Assembly (NCBI GenBank): GCA_947503835.1
Contig: CANNFM010000003.1
Coordinates: 186,001 to 250,000, forward strand
Length of the DNA stretch: 64,000 nt
DNA from: an uncultured Aquimarina sp.
GTDB lineage: Bacteria > Bacteroidota > Bacteroidia > Flavobacteriales > Flavobacteriaceae
Direction: 5' to 3'
How positions within the stretch are numbered: the stretch's first letter is position 1; the number at the start of each line of letters is the position of its first letter. Under the pieces are notes generated by a model that was given only the letters and a program-made list of their open reading frames with translations, was not told where the DNA came from and did no database searches. This document shows positions 18,189 to 27,237 of this stretch, piece after piece. A program made the position numbers and the translations under genes.

Positions 18189-19631
18189 ATGAAAAAAGAA
18201 GATTCATTATATAGAATTGATGTCAAAGGTGGTGTTCTATCACCGATCGAGTTACAACGTATTATCGAGTACGGACAGGAGCTAGGTTTAGAAACTTTTC
18301 ATTTTGGATCTAGGCAGGATATTATTTTTCCATTAAAAGATTGTGAAGGAAGCCTTATCACTGAAAAAGATGCTTTTGAGTCATCATTTTTTGCTTCTGA
18401 AATGCAGCAAAACATTAGTTGTTCGTATGTTTCTATTGATATTTTTAACGCTACGGTCTGGTTGAGAGGAACGACATACTTGTATATCTTAGAAGATTTT
18501 AGATATAAACCTAACTTAAAAATCAATATTACAGACCCTAAACAGCAAATTGTTTCATTGTTTTCTGGAGATTTAAACTTTATCGCTTCATCAAATGAAG
18601 ATTATTGGTATTTATTTCTGAAATTACCAGGTTGGGAGGAGACGTATTATCCAGTGCTAATTTACACTTGGGATATTGCTAAGGTAGCCGAAGCAATTGA
18701 AAACGGATATAAAAAGGTGAGTGATGTTGGTGAGCTTTTTCAATTCCTCAATGAAACCCTAGATGCTAACAATCGTGTAATAGAAAAACCACTTAAAGTT
18801 GATTTTAACCCATTTCCATACTATGAGGGAATGAATAAAATGGGGGTAAATCAATACTGGTTAGGATTGTATTGGAGAAACAATCAATATGATTTAAAAT
18901 TTCTAAAAACACTTTGTGAATTTTGTATAGAGCATCGTATAGGTAAGATCTGTTTAACACCCTGGAAATCCTTTATTATTAAAGGGGTGCCTAAAGAGAG
19001 TAAATTGGCATTAGAGAAGCTATTGGGACAGTCTGGGATAAATGTTCGTCATTCTGCTTTAGAACTCAACTGGCACTTACCGGTAAATAACGAAAAAGCA
19101 TTAGATCTTAAGAAGTTCCTGGTTATGAACTTTGATCAAAATGATATTAGTACTTATGGGTTAACATTTGGTATTACAGCAAGTAGAAATCAAAAAAGGT
19201 ATTTTACTTCAATTATGATAGAGCAGAATAAAATACCCGAAGCAGTTAAGGATTTTGTGGTTAGGCCCACTTATAATGTGTTACACGCCAGAAATTTTAA
19301 TTCGAATACGCGCAGATATATTGTGTACGCTCAGGATATAGATCAAATGGATCTTCCTGGTTTATTATTAGAGTTGACCAAAACGTATTTTCAAAACCTT
19401 GGGGCAGTAGAAGATGAGCAAAACATAAACTCTAATGCCAAGAAAGAAGTTCTTGATATTGAGGTGTATCAATGCAAAGATTGCCAAACAATTTATGATC
19501 CATCTATAGGAGATGGTTATTCTTCTGTTCCTCCGGGAATAAATTTTATTGATCTTCCAGAGGATTATTGCTGTTCCTTGTGTGAGTCTTCTAAAGATAA
19601 TTTCAAGAAAATTACTTTAGAAGTAGTATAG
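18189..19631 (+). CDS. Rubredoxin-tailed, nitrite/sulfite-reductase-like protein of the nitrate locus
   Basis: 480 aa. The N-terminal half (GGVLSPIELQRIIEYGQELGLETFHFGSRQDIIFPL) looks like the ferredoxin-like half domain of nitrite/sulfite reductases; a second related half appears at about 200-290. No siroheme/4Fe-4S cysteine set is present, so it should not reduce nitrite itself. The C-terminus (about 432-478) is a rubredoxin with CKDC and CSLC iron ligands. It follows nasA by 2 nt. I infer an electron-transfer or assembly partner of NasA. Confidence 0.72.
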   Translation: MKKEDSLYRIDVKGGVLSPIELQRIIEYGQELGLETFHFGSRQDIIFPLKDCEGSLITEKDAFESSFFASEMQQNISCSYVSIDIFNATVWLRGTTYLYILEDFRYKPNLKINITDPKQQIVSLFSGDLNFIASSNEDYWYLFLKLPGWEETYYPVLIYTWDIAKVAEAIENGYKKVSDVGELFQFLNETLDANNRVIEKPLKVDFNPFPYYEGMNKMGVNQYWLGLYWRNNQYDLKFLKTLCEFCIEHRIGKICLTPWKSFIIKGVPKESKLALEKLLGQSGINVRHSALELNWHLPVNNEKALDLKKFLVMNFDQNDISTYGLTFGITASRNQKRYFTSIMIEQNKIPEAVKDFVVRPTYNVLHARNFNSNTRRYIVYAQDIDQMDLPGLLLELTKTYFQNLGAVEDEQNINSNAKKEVLDIEVYQCKDCQTIYDPSIGDGYSSVPPGINFIDLPEDYCCSLCESSKDNFKKITLEVV

Positions 19632-19677
19632 TAATAGTTTCATCTTAGGCATCACTTTAATGTCTACCGATAATTTA

Positions 19678-19766
19678 CTCGATAATCGAGATTTAAATGC
19701 TCCGAGGCTTGCCTCGAAATCAAAATTATTTTCCTACCAATGCCTCGCGGGCTTGCCCCAAGGTAG
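19678..19766. repeat. Cluster of GC-rich intergenic palindromes
   Basis: CTCGATAATCGAG at 19678, CGAGGCTTGCCTCG at 19703 (a perfect 6-bp inverted repeat with TT loop) and CTACC...GGGCTTGCCC...GGTAG at 19734-19766. The sequence is much richer in GC than its surroundings, as is usual for REP-like intergenic elements. Confidence 0.55.
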
Positions 19767-19933
19767 TTTACTTCCTTTAGTTTTTATTAACAAGAAATTA
19801 AGGTTTTATGACTATTAATAAGGAATAGGTCTTTGTCACAAGATTTTAAAAAACAATTTTTTTGCATACAGAATTATCAAATAATCAATTTAAATAAGCA
19901 AATTTTCGGCAGATTGTAATTATTCACATCAAA

Positions 19934-19949
19934 CCCTATTTTTTTAGGG
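19934..19949. promoter_or_regulatory. CCCTA-N6-TAGGG palindrome, copy 1
   Basis: CCCTA and TAGGG flank six T residues; GTCAATTTTATTTT follows. The same arrangement with GTCAAATTTAATTT recurs at 20040. Candidate operator for the gene at 20145. Confidence 0.45.
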
Positions 19950-20039
19950 GTCAATTTTATTTTTAAATGGTTTATATATAGATTTGCTATATATTTTTAT
20001 GGGGTATGTGTCAGTGAAAGATGATTTATTGTTTTTGAA

Positions 20040-20056
20040 CCCTATAAAAAATAGGG
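20040..20056. promoter_or_regulatory. CCCTA-N7-TAGGG palindrome, copy 2
   Basis: CCCTATAAAAAATAGGG, followed by TGTCAAATTTAATTT. It is the second copy of a module also present at 19934, 89 bp upstream of the ATG at 20145. Confidence 0.45.
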
Positions 20057-20144
20057 TGTCAAATTTAATTTAAACCCGAATTTAGAGATAAAGGTATTTG
20101 GAATTTTAATTTCTGAATGCTAAAAGTAACCAAAAATTTTGCTT

Positions 20145-20465
20145 ATGAATTTACAAGAGTTAATTATGGCCTCAATTGCCGAGTTTTTAGATGTAGAAGT
20201 ACATAGGGATACAGAGACCCTAGACCTGGCATCTAAAATAGAAATTGTTCAGAAAAGAATAGCAGATAAAACTAAAAACAAGAAAAGGCCTTCTTTTATG
20301 AAAAATGGGTGTGAGTACGAAATGTTTTTTAGTAGTAACCCGAACGATATGATAAAAATCGATGGGTGGATACCCATTGAAACAAAAAAAATAGGGGAAG
20401 CTGATAAGATTTCAGAGTATATAGAAATAGGGCTTTTAAGAAAAATTGAATCTACGTATAACTAA
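20145..20465 (+). CDS. Small hypothetical protein, function unknown
   Basis: 106 aa from the ATG at 20145. It is soluble and charged, with no signal peptide or membrane segment. I do not recognise a family. The middle has many Lys (IADKTKNKKRPSFMKNG), followed by YEMFFSSNPNDMIKIDGWIPIETKKIGEADKISEYIEIGLLRKIE. Two copies of a palindromic module stand upstream, which suggests a tightly regulated single-gene unit. A GC-containing hairpin (near 20537-20568) followed by TTTTTTG is a likely terminator. Confidence 0.6.
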   Translation: MNLQELIMASIAEFLDVEVHRDTETLDLASKIEIVQKRIADKTKNKKRPSFMKNGCEYEMFFSSNPNDMIKIDGWIPIETKKIGEADKISEYIEIGLLRKIESTYN

Positions 20466-20536
20466 CAAATATTTGATATAGGGTTTAGTGATTGTAATAG
20501 ATTTTCTGTTTAAGCTTAAGGTATAAAGTTTTGTAA

Positions 20537-20570
20537 CCGGTCATGACAGTTGTTGTGATCGGTTTTTTGT
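20537..20570 (+). terminator. Probable terminator after the small gene
   Basis: AACCGGTCA and TGATCGGTT pair imperfectly around CAGTTGTTG-type loop sequence and are followed by TTTTT. It lies about 70 nt after the stop codon at 20465. Confidence 0.45.
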
Positions 20571-20598
20571 TTTTAAAAACTAATATTTTGTTAATTAT

Positions 20599-20629
20599 TT
20601 GGAACGATCGTTCTGTTATAATATGTTTG
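20599..20629 (+). promoter_or_regulatory. Promoter with TetR-type operator before the ABM gene
   Basis: GAACGATCGTTC (20602-20613) is a perfect 12-bp palindrome lying between a -33-like TTG (20599-20601) and TATGTTTG (20622-20629), which fits TAnnTTTG. A repressor bound there would block polymerase. An almost identical site precedes the TetR-family gene. Confidence 0.7.
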
Positions 20630-20664
20630 TATTCAAATAAATATAAATTTAAAAACGAAATAAA

Positions 20665-21126
20665 ATGAAAAATGTAATCAAAAACCATTACAACAAAATC
20701 TTAGTGCTTCCACTTGTTAGTTTGATCTTTTTATTTGTTGTATTTAGCTTTGGCGTAAAGTCAAATAATACTATTGTTCAAAAAAACGAAGCTCTTATCA
20801 GTGCAAATACTGATGTTTTTACAGTAATTAATGTAATAACACCTAAAGCAGGTCAGCAAGAAAAGGTAGTTCAGCTGCTTCAAAAAGGGATGACCGAAAC
20901 AATGAGATATCAAACCGGTTTTATATCTGCAAATATCCACAAAAGCTTGGATAGTGAACATATTATTGTATACGCTCAATGGAAAAATGCTGCCTCACTT
21001 CAGCAAGCTGTGCAACTTATTGAATCGGGAAAAGCACCAAATATGCTTGAAGTTTTTAGCAATGCTACACCAGACTATCATCCTTACCAGGTAATTTCAG
21101 TCAATTTACCATCAAAAAGGCAATAA
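20665..21126 (+). CDS. Membrane-anchored antibiotic-biosynthesis-monooxygenase (ABM) domain protein
   Basis: 153 aa. An N-terminal hydrophobic anchor or uncleaved signal (about 11-32) precedes an ABM-type ferredoxin-like domain (about 50-150: VFTVINVITPKAGQQEKVVQLLQKGMTETMRYQTGFISANIHKSLDSEHIIVYAQWKN). ABM domains act as cofactor-free monooxygenases or small-molecule binders; the substrate cannot be told. Control by the TetR-family protein at 21279 is suggested by the shared operator. Detoxification of a small organic ligand is a reasonable guess only. Confidence 0.75.
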   Translation: MKNVIKNHYNKILVLPLVSLIFLFVVFSFGVKSNNTIVQKNEALISANTDVFTVINVITPKAGQQEKVVQLLQKGMTETMRYQTGFISANIHKSLDSEHIIVYAQWKNAASLQQAVQLIESGKAPNMLEVFSNATPDYHPYQVISVNLPSKRQ

Positions 21127-21202
21127 TAGATTACAGATTCTAAAATTCTTAGGTGCAGAATTGTCTTGTTTTTAATTTGAAAAACAATTTTTTTTAATTA
21201 AT

Positions 21203-21218
21203 TTTGGAACGATTGTTC
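21203..21218 (+). promoter_or_regulatory. TetR-type operator before the regulator gene
   Basis: TTTGGAACGATTGTTCT repeats the site at 20598 with one change in the palindrome (GAACGATTGTTC at 21207-21218). It lies about 60 nt upstream of the TetR-family gene, consistent with autoregulation. Confidence 0.65.
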
Positions 21219-21278
21219 TAATATAAAAACCGATTGAAGTAATAAAATTTCAATCGGTTTTTAAAACACCATATTTTT

Positions 21279-21860
21279 ATGCCACGTGTTAAGCTATTTG
21301 ATGAAGAAGAAGTTCTTGAAAAAGCAATGAAATTATTTTGGAAGCGGGGTTTTTATGCTACTTCTATGCAAGATTTAGTAAATGAATTAGGAATTAATAG
21401 GGCTAGTATATATGATACTTATGGTGATAAACGGAAATTGTTCTTAAAAGCATTTAGTTTGTATAGAAAAACTTCTAGGACAATGCTCAGAACTTTTTTA
21501 TACTCGCATTCTTCTGTCAAAAAAGGATTTCTTGAATTGTTTCTATTAGCTGTTGATGATGGTATTGAGGATAAAGAAAGAAAAGGTTGTTTTGTGGTTA
21601 ACTCAACAACAGAATTAGCGTCTGAAGATGAAATTATTTTCGAAATCATAAAAGAAAACAAACAAGTTTTCGAAGAATTATTTTATGATCATTTAAAGTT
21701 AGGTGTTGATAGAGGAGAAATTACACCTGATAAAGATTTGAAGGCCATAGCTTCTTTTTTATTCACATTTAACAATGGATTAAAAGTTATGCTAAAAGCT
21801 GGATCATCAAGAGAAGAATTAAAAAGTGCGGTGAACCTGGCGCTAACTGTTCTTGATTAG
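21279..21860 (+). CDS. TetR/AcrR family transcriptional regulator
   Basis: 193 aa. N-terminal HTH with GFYATSMQDLVNELGINRASIYDTYGDKRKLFLKAF (about 25-60) and a helical ligand-binding domain. It resembles the TetR_C branch with GCFVVNSTTELA. The likely targets are its own promoter and the ABM gene, both carrying GAACGATYGTTC. It is convergent with a lipoprotein gene, 6 nt apart. Confidence 0.92.
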   Translation: MPRVKLFDEEEVLEKAMKLFWKRGFYATSMQDLVNELGINRASIYDTYGDKRKLFLKAFSLYRKTSRTMLRTFLYSHSSVKKGFLELFLLAVDDGIEDKERKGCFVVNSTTELASEDEIIFEIIKENKQVFEELFYDHLKLGVDRGEITPDKDLKAIASFLFTFNNGLKVMLKAGSSREELKSAVNLALTVLD

Positions 21861-21866
21861 GTTTGA

Positions 21867-22382
21867 TTACCAATGAAAATCTCTGTCTTTTATTTCTATA
21901 TGCTCGGTAACATAAGTATCTATAAAGATACTTTCTGATGAAAATTGTTTATGTCTATACTGTAGCTGTAATGTATCTTCAGTAATTTTAAGAATTTTAA
22001 AAAACTTATAGTTTTGGTTGATATTCATGACTTCGGGAAGTAGATCACTAACCCATTTAATATATGATTTTCCTTTTTTATTGGTAATGATTTCCCAATG
22101 TCCTGTAAGTGATGGACCACAATTTTCTTGATCCTCACTGTTATCTTTCATGGTCATATCTGGTCGATATGTTATTCTATATGAAAGGAAACAACCACTC
22201 ATATTCATACGAACTTCATCATTATATCGCCAGGCTATTTTCCAACTTTTCCCTAATTCTCCTCCAGACAAGAGTTGTATTGCATTTTTGGGTAGTTTAT
22301 AAGGTTCTTTGTCAATATTAGAGCAGGATACTGTTCCTATAATTAGTAGAATTACAAATGTAATTTTGAAGTGTGCTTTCAT
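21867..22382 (-). CDS. Lipoprotein, possibly lipocalin-like
   Basis: 171 aa. Lipoprotein signal with lipobox GTVSC (cysteine at about 20). The mature part has the arrangement of lipocalin-like lipoproteins of Bacteroidota: a GGELGKSWKIAWRYND segment, two central cysteines in GCFLSY and ENCGPSLTGHW, and a TEDTLQLQYR strand near the end. The family is not certain and no function can be given. Confidence 0.65.
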   Translation of the reverse strand: MKAHFKITFVILLIIGTVSCSNIDKEPYKLPKNAIQLLSGGELGKSWKIAWRYNDEVRMNMSGCFLSYRITYRPDMTMKDNSEDQENCGPSLTGHWEIITNKKGKSYIKWVSDLLPEVMNINQNYKFFKILKITEDTLQLQYRHKQFSSESIFIDTYVTEHIEIKDRDFHW

Positions 22383-22533
22383 AGTGATCTGTTAGTCAGG
22401 ATAACAATATCAAAAATCATACCTTCAAACTCAAATAAATTATCATTGTTAATACTTATGTGTAAAAGTATTCTGTTTGGTTTTAATAAGAATCTATTTA
22501 AAATCTATTTTAGCCTTGTTAATTATTTACAGT

Positions 22534-22722
22534 ATGACAGAATACGTGCTTTTGACAGACGATCAAAATTATTTTGTAGAGTACCTTATTGGAGAACTTG
22601 TGTTATCTAATAGCATTAGTGAGGCCATGAAATTTAATGATGAAAATATTGCCTTACGTTTTAAGCAAATGTTACATAGTTCTTGTAAACTTACAACAAG
22701 CGTAAACACCTATATTCAATAA
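22534..22722 (+). CDS. Small hypothetical protein
   Basis: 62 aa from the ATG at 22534 (MTEYVLLTDDQNYFVEYLIGELV...). Upstream in-frame codons read as an unlikely hydrophobic extension, so the later ATG is preferred. The acidic start and hydrophobic helix look protein-like, but no family is recognised. It is isolated on the plus strand between two minus-strand genes. Confidence 0.45.
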   Translation: MTEYVLLTDDQNYFVEYLIGELVLSNSISEAMKFNDENIALRFKQMLHSSCKLTTSVNTYIQ

Positions 22723-22758
22723 AGCCTTTGAAAAAAGGAAAGAAAGAGATACATGTTT

Positions 22759-24213
22759 TTAACCTCCAATTAATCTAAAAACATAGTCAAGTTGAGGATC
22801 TTTACCTTTGATTAAATCATCTAAAGAAAGCTTAATATGTTTGTCTGGGGGTACGCCGGATCCTTTAGGAATAGTTTTATCTTTCACATAATTGCTTATT
22901 TTTTCCATAGACATTACCATACTAATTTTAGAATTTGGGAATTCGTAATATACAGGGAACTCTCCTGTAAGAAAATAATATCCTCCTCCTGTTTCTTCTC
23001 CTATTAAGGTCATATCGGCGTCATTTTTTACATTCAAAGCAAAGGTCGATCCTGCAGAAAATGTTGCACCACCGGCTAAAACATAAACGTTACCTTTAAA
23101 CCTGTTTTTGTCTGGTACCATAATAGTTTCCATATCATCAAAATTAAGTTTCCAACCATCATATGTGGGATGATTTTCGAACTTCTTTTTCAAGAATTCC
23201 TTTTCGTTTAAGAAGGTCCTTGTGGCGTATTCCCGTTCAGGAACAGAAAGAGAAATCACATATTCGCTGGTAATTTGCTTAAATGCAATCTTGGTAAGGA
23301 ATGAGAATAAATGTATAGCATTGGGTCTAAAACCCCCATCATTATTTCGCACATCTATAATAAGATGACGGATTTTTTTCTCATTAACTTCTTTGAAAAT
23401 CTTTGTCAGATTAGATTTGAATATTCTAATATCTCCCCCAAAAGAGTTAACTACCAGTACAGCTGCATTTAATTCATTTTTATAATAAATAAATGGATCT
23501 TTGTTACCGATATATTTATTGAAGAAGTCGAAACCGTTTTCTTGTTTATGATATTGTGCAAAGTAGGAGTTACGCTTAGTGTTTCTTAGCTTTACTTTTA
23601 CAAAAGACTCTGCTGCTATGGTTATTTTTTTCTCTTCATCATCGGGAGTTGTATACTCTACAATAAACTGTTTTTCTACACCATATTCATAGGCATAATA
23701 CAACCCGAATTTTAGTTCTATATTTCTGTACTTTCCTGTAAGATTGTTCCCATCACTAGCTGCGTATTTTTTTAGTTTTTCGAGAATTATGGATGCTTTT
23801 TTTCCATTGATTAGTTTTATTTTTGAACCTACCGGAATTCCAAAATCATTGGTGTCAGTATACAAATTGGTATTTATAATTTTTAGAACTAAGGGAAAGT
23901 AATATTGATCACTTTTAATGCTATTGGGAGCAAAAAGTAAAAGATGGCCGTCTTTAATTGTGCTGGTAATTTGAAGCATTTTTTTATATAAATCGATATC
24001 AGTAGAATCATTAGAAAGTGATTCTTTTGTAGTTTTAAAAAGATAATCCAAAGAATCTTGATTGATATATTCATAAAGGCTGGGATGCCCTTTTTTTATG
24101 ATACTCTCAAAAATTTCAAAGTCTTCTTTAATACCAAGAGAATCTATTGGTTTTTGCGCTAATAGCGTGTAGATGTTCATCCAAATAAGTACAATAAATA
24201 GTATTCTCTGCAT
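22759..24213 (-). CDS. Secreted S41-family peptidase
   Basis: 484 aa with a signal peptide (MQRILFIVLIWMNIYTLLAQ). The C-terminal half carries the tail-specific protease (S41) fold: IIDVRNNDGGF (about 288), VLAGGATFSAGSTFALNVKND with the catalytic Ser region (about 385), and IGEETGGG. No clear PDZ domain is seen; the N-terminal half is a TPR-free helical region as in the retinol-binding/S41 group. Probably a periplasmic or outer-membrane-facing peptidase of unknown substrate. Confidence 0.82.
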   Translation of the reverse strand: MQRILFIVLIWMNIYTLLAQKPIDSLGIKEDFEIFESIIKKGHPSLYEYINQDSLDYLFKTTKESLSNDSTDIDLYKKMLQITSTIKDGHLLLFAPNSIKSDQYYFPLVLKIINTNLYTDTNDFGIPVGSKIKLINGKKASIILEKLKKYAASDGNNLTGKYRNIELKFGLYYAYEYGVEKQFIVEYTTPDDEEKKITIAAESFVKVKLRNTKRNSYFAQYHKQENGFDFFNKYIGNKDPFIYYKNELNAAVLVVNSFGGDIRIFKSNLTKIFKEVNEKKIRHLIIDVRNNDGGFRPNAIHLFSFLTKIAFKQITSEYVISLSVPEREYATRTFLNEKEFLKKKFENHPTYDGWKLNFDDMETIMVPDKNRFKGNVYVLAGGATFSAGSTFALNVKNDADMTLIGEETGGGYYFLTGEFPVYYEFPNSKISMVMSMEKISNYVKDKTIPKGSGVPPDKHIKLSLDDLIKGKDPQLDYVFRLIGG

Positions 24214-24344
24214 TCTATAATTCTAAAAAAAATATGATTTCTATAGTAATTAACTCCTGTAAATAGATTGATGTTGCAATCTTTTATTTTCCTGATGGTA
24301 AAAATAACAAAATAGAAATACGAATACTTGTGGTAAGTGATAAA

Positions 24345-24375
24345 TAAAAAGAGAACATACATATGCATGTTCTCT
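24345..24375 (-). terminator. Terminator after the CarboxypepD_reg gene
   Basis: AGAGAACAT (24350-24358) and ATGTTCTCT (24367-24375) form a perfect 9-bp stem; on the minus strand TTTTATTT follows. Confidence 0.7.
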
Positions 24376-24403
24376 AGTATCAGGATGTTTCGTTTTTATA
24401 TTG

Positions 24404-25714
24404 TTAATTTAATTTTCGTAATTGTTTCTGTATTTTTTTGATAGCAGACTCAATAGATTTTTCGGGTTCTATAACATTGTACTCTCCCCAGAACTTAGGG
24501 TCAGAAAATCCAGATGCTGCATCACTAATAACGACTGATGATTTTAATCGGTCTTTTGGTTTAAGAGTTTGGTTTTCAATATTCTTTTTCCAATCTGTAA
24601 TTGCCATTTCAACATTTAGTTTATACACCGAATTAAATAACTTCTTTTTCCAATTGATTTTGATTGCAAGATCAATTCTTCCGTAGCCGTAGTGCCATTT
24701 ACCATTACTTTGTCGGTAATCAATATTGTAAGTCGCTTCTGTTGGCTGTACTTTTGCATTTCTCGGCTTTTTTCTTACAAACATTCTGCTTACTTCTTCT
24801 TTGTTTTCCATATTTAGACTATATACAGCCTTGGTCATTGCAAGTGTTTCGGCATCAATATAGAGTTTTCCGTAATACATAGGTTCTTCTATATTTGGAC
24901 GTTGTTTGAATTTTAAGACATAAATATATCGATCATTAATTTTAGTGGATTTGTCGAAACTAAACTCATATGTTTGAATCATATTTTCTGTAAAAAGGAT
25001 CTCAGGATTTTTCATTACATCAATGTATAATGTACTTGAAGGGCCTCCTTGTAGTTTCACAGTTAAGGTGTCTAATTTCTTGTAATCTGCACTTTTTCTA
25101 GCTTTAAACAGCTTAATAACATCGGTCTTTGCAGAGATATATGGGTTTTTATAAACGTCTACTACTGCTTCCGAAAGGGAGACATAACTTCTACGTTTTT
25201 TTATGGTTTCTCGGTAAAAAGCAGTCATAATAGTATTGTCGTTAAGGTAATTACTTCCTTTTTTCTTCATTACCGCACGTATTAAAGCTTCTGGATCTCT
25301 GGGATCAATATTGATTTCAGAGAGTTCTGTGACTGAGAGGTCAAGTTTTATTTTTAGTTCGTTTCCACCAAATTCTGAAAGGCTTATGATTTTATCTCTA
25401 TACCCTAAATGAGAAATAGTGATTTTACCATCGGTTATGTCTTTAGGAATTTTGATTAAAAATTCTCCTTCATCATTGGTTACTGTAGATATATTGGTGT
25501 TGTTAACCGTAATTGATGCAGATATAAGTCGCTGGTTGGTTTCGTTAGCTACAACGATTCCTTTATATGCATTGTAGTTTGTATTATCTTGTGTAGTAGT
25601 TACATCTTGTAAATAGGTAACAGCATGTATGTTTATTGAGTATCCAATAACGAAAAAGACAAACAATAATGAGGTCAGGTGTTTTTTGCAGGATAAAATA
25701 CTTTTTTTGTTCAT
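24404..25714 (-). CDS. Carboxypeptidase-like regulatory domain surface protein
   Basis: 436 aa from the ATG at 25714 (MNKKSILSCKKH), chosen because a signal sequence follows directly; an upstream ATG at 25765 adds a polar tail. Residues about 40-130 form a CarboxypepD_reg-like beta-sandwich (YKGIVVANETNQRLISASITVNNTNISTVTNDEGEFLIKIP), as found at the start of TonB-dependent receptors and DUF5686-type proteins. The rest is strand-rich with EALIRAVMKKKGSNY and YGKLYIDAETLAMTKA. Likely an envelope protein of unknown role. Confidence 0.72.
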   Translation of the reverse strand: MNKKSILSCKKHLTSLLFVFFVIGYSINIHAVTYLQDVTTTQDNTNYNAYKGIVVANETNQRLISASITVNNTNISTVTNDEGEFLIKIPKDITDGKITISHLGYRDKIISLSEFGGNELKIKLDLSVTELSEINIDPRDPEALIRAVMKKKGSNYLNDNTIMTAFYRETIKKRRSYVSLSEAVVDVYKNPYISAKTDVIKLFKARKSADYKKLDTLTVKLQGGPSSTLYIDVMKNPEILFTENMIQTYEFSFDKSTKINDRYIYVLKFKQRPNIEEPMYYGKLYIDAETLAMTKAVYSLNMENKEEVSRMFVRKKPRNAKVQPTEATYNIDYRQSNGKWHYGYGRIDLAIKINWKKKLFNSVYKLNVEMAITDWKKNIENQTLKPKDRLKSSVVISDAASGFSDPKFWGEYNVIEPEKSIESAIKKIQKQLRKLN

Positions 25715-25833
25715 AGCCCGAGTTTTTTTTAGTTTAAAATTCTCATTAAAGAGCTTAATATACAAGATAATGAATTTAATCCAATTATGTTATTGGTGTT
25801 TTTGAAAACGGTAGATTTTTTGGCAATTCTTAA

Positions 25834-27237
25834 TCAATGATATTTATGGTGATCTCCAAACCAATTTCTAAGTTTAATATTTAAAATTTCTGTGGTAAAA
25901 GGCTTGGTTATATAATCATCAAGACCTTTGGCAATAAATCGTTCTGCATCGCCTGGTAAGGCGTTAGATGTTAAAGCTATAATGGGAGGAATTTTGTTAT
26001 AGTTTTTTCGTATTAAATTACTTATCTGTACTCCGTTTAATTCTGGTAGGTTAATATCCATTAAAATAAGGTCGTATACATCTTCTTTAAACATTTTTAA
26101 TGCATTTCTGCCATCTTTTGCAATATCAACAGTACATCCAAGATATTTTAATATTTGCTGGGATACTAAAATGCTGGTATCCGAGTCTTCCACTAAAAGG
26201 ACGTGCAAGTTATACTTTTGACTACTTGAGCCAAGTATATTTTTATCTTCTTTGGTTACAGGAGCTTTTGAAACTTTAGCTTTAAATGTAAACCAAAAAT
26301 TACTACCTTTTCCTAGTTCACTTTTTACACCCATTTCACCTTGCATTAAGCGTACTAGTTTTTTGCAAATAGTTAATCCTAATCCACTTCCTTCACCTGC
26401 AATAATAGATGCTTCATTGAATTGACTAAAACGACTAAATAAATTTTCCTGATCGATTTTACTAATACCAATACCAGAGTCTATTATTTCTATTTTAATA
26501 GTTAATTCATCATTTTTATGGGATAATAACGAGGTGCTAATCTTAATACTTCCTTTATCTGTAAATTTAATAGCATTACCAATAAGGTTAGAAATGATTT
26601 GAGTCAGTCTATTATTATCTGCTAAAATGGTTTCGGGTACTTCTTTTGAATGGTCTAGAGTTAAACTGATTTCTTTAGCTTTAGCAGTGGCAATAAAAAG
26701 GTCAATGTTTTGATGAATTAATTCTTTTAGGTTAATGTTCTGGGGAGATAACTGGAATTTTCCAGCTTCTATTTTTGAAAGGTCTAAAATTTGATTTAGG
26801 ATATCTAATAAATTTAGTGAAGATCTATGGATGATATTTACATACTCTTTTTGTAAATCATCCAGGTTTGTAGTTTTAAAAAGTAGATCGATCATACCTA
26901 TAACTCCAACCATTGGTGTTCTGATTTCATGACTCATGTTTGCAAGAAAGTCCTGTTTGAATTTTGAAGCTTTTAGTATTTGCTGATTCTTTTCTTTTAG
27001 TTTGTCTAAGTTTTTACCGCCAAACATTGCAAATAAACCTAAAAATACAGGAGCAGTATCTATGATATAGTGTATAGGATATTTTTTGTGCACAAGAAGC
27101 ACAGATTGCCAAGTAAATTCGAGGCCTAGTTTTGAAATATCAATAGACAGTGCTAGTATTGGAAATATTAATCCAAATAATACACCATAAAAAGCATATT
27201 TAACCACCTCAGATTTCAACCATGATCTTTGTGTCAT
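25834..27237 (-). CDS. Hybrid histidine kinase with receiver domain
   Basis: 467 aa. Two membrane helices (about 13-31 and 58-74) with a short external loop, then HisKA with FLANMSHEIRTP (His103), HATPase_c (NLIGNAIKFTDKG, DSGIGI, GSGLGL) and a C-terminal receiver with Asp394 (LILMDINLPELNG). No classical sensor domain is present, so input probably comes through the membrane part or a partner. No adjacent regulator gene. Confidence 0.9.
   Translation of the reverse strand: MTQRSWLKSEVVKYAFYGVLFGLIFPILALSIDISKLGLEFTWQSVLLVHKKYPIHYIIDTAPVFLGLFAMFGGKNLDKLKEKNQQILKASKFKQDFLANMSHEIRTPMVGVIGMIDLLFKTTNLDDLQKEYVNIIHRSSLNLLDILNQILDLSKIEAGKFQLSPQNINLKELIHQNIDLFIATAKAKEISLTLDHSKEVPETILADNNRLTQIISNLIGNAIKFTDKGSIKISTSLLSHKNDELTIKIEIIDSGIGISKIDQENLFSRFSQFNEASIIAGEGSGLGLTICKKLVRLMQGEMGVKSELGKGSNFWFTFKAKVSKAPVTKEDKNILGSSSQKYNLHVLLVEDSDTSILVSQQILKYLGCTVDIAKDGRNALKMFKEDVYDLILMDINLPELNGVQISNLIRKNYNKIPPIIALTSNALPGDAERFIAKGLDDYITKPFTTEILNIKLRNWFGDHHKYH

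Larger units (their letters stand above)
19632..20144. other. Intergenic region with repeats and paired palindromes
   Basis: 513 bp without a gene. The left part holds short GC-rich palindromes (19678-19766). The right part holds two CCCTA-spacer-TAGGG palindromes about 106 bp apart that probably regulate the small gene at 20145. Confidence 0.5.

Noticed and set aside
21200..21220. Insertion-sequence end with repeat GGAACGAT...
   Set aside because: The two copies lie exactly in promoter positions of a regulator pair and no transposase is nearby, so operator is the better reading.
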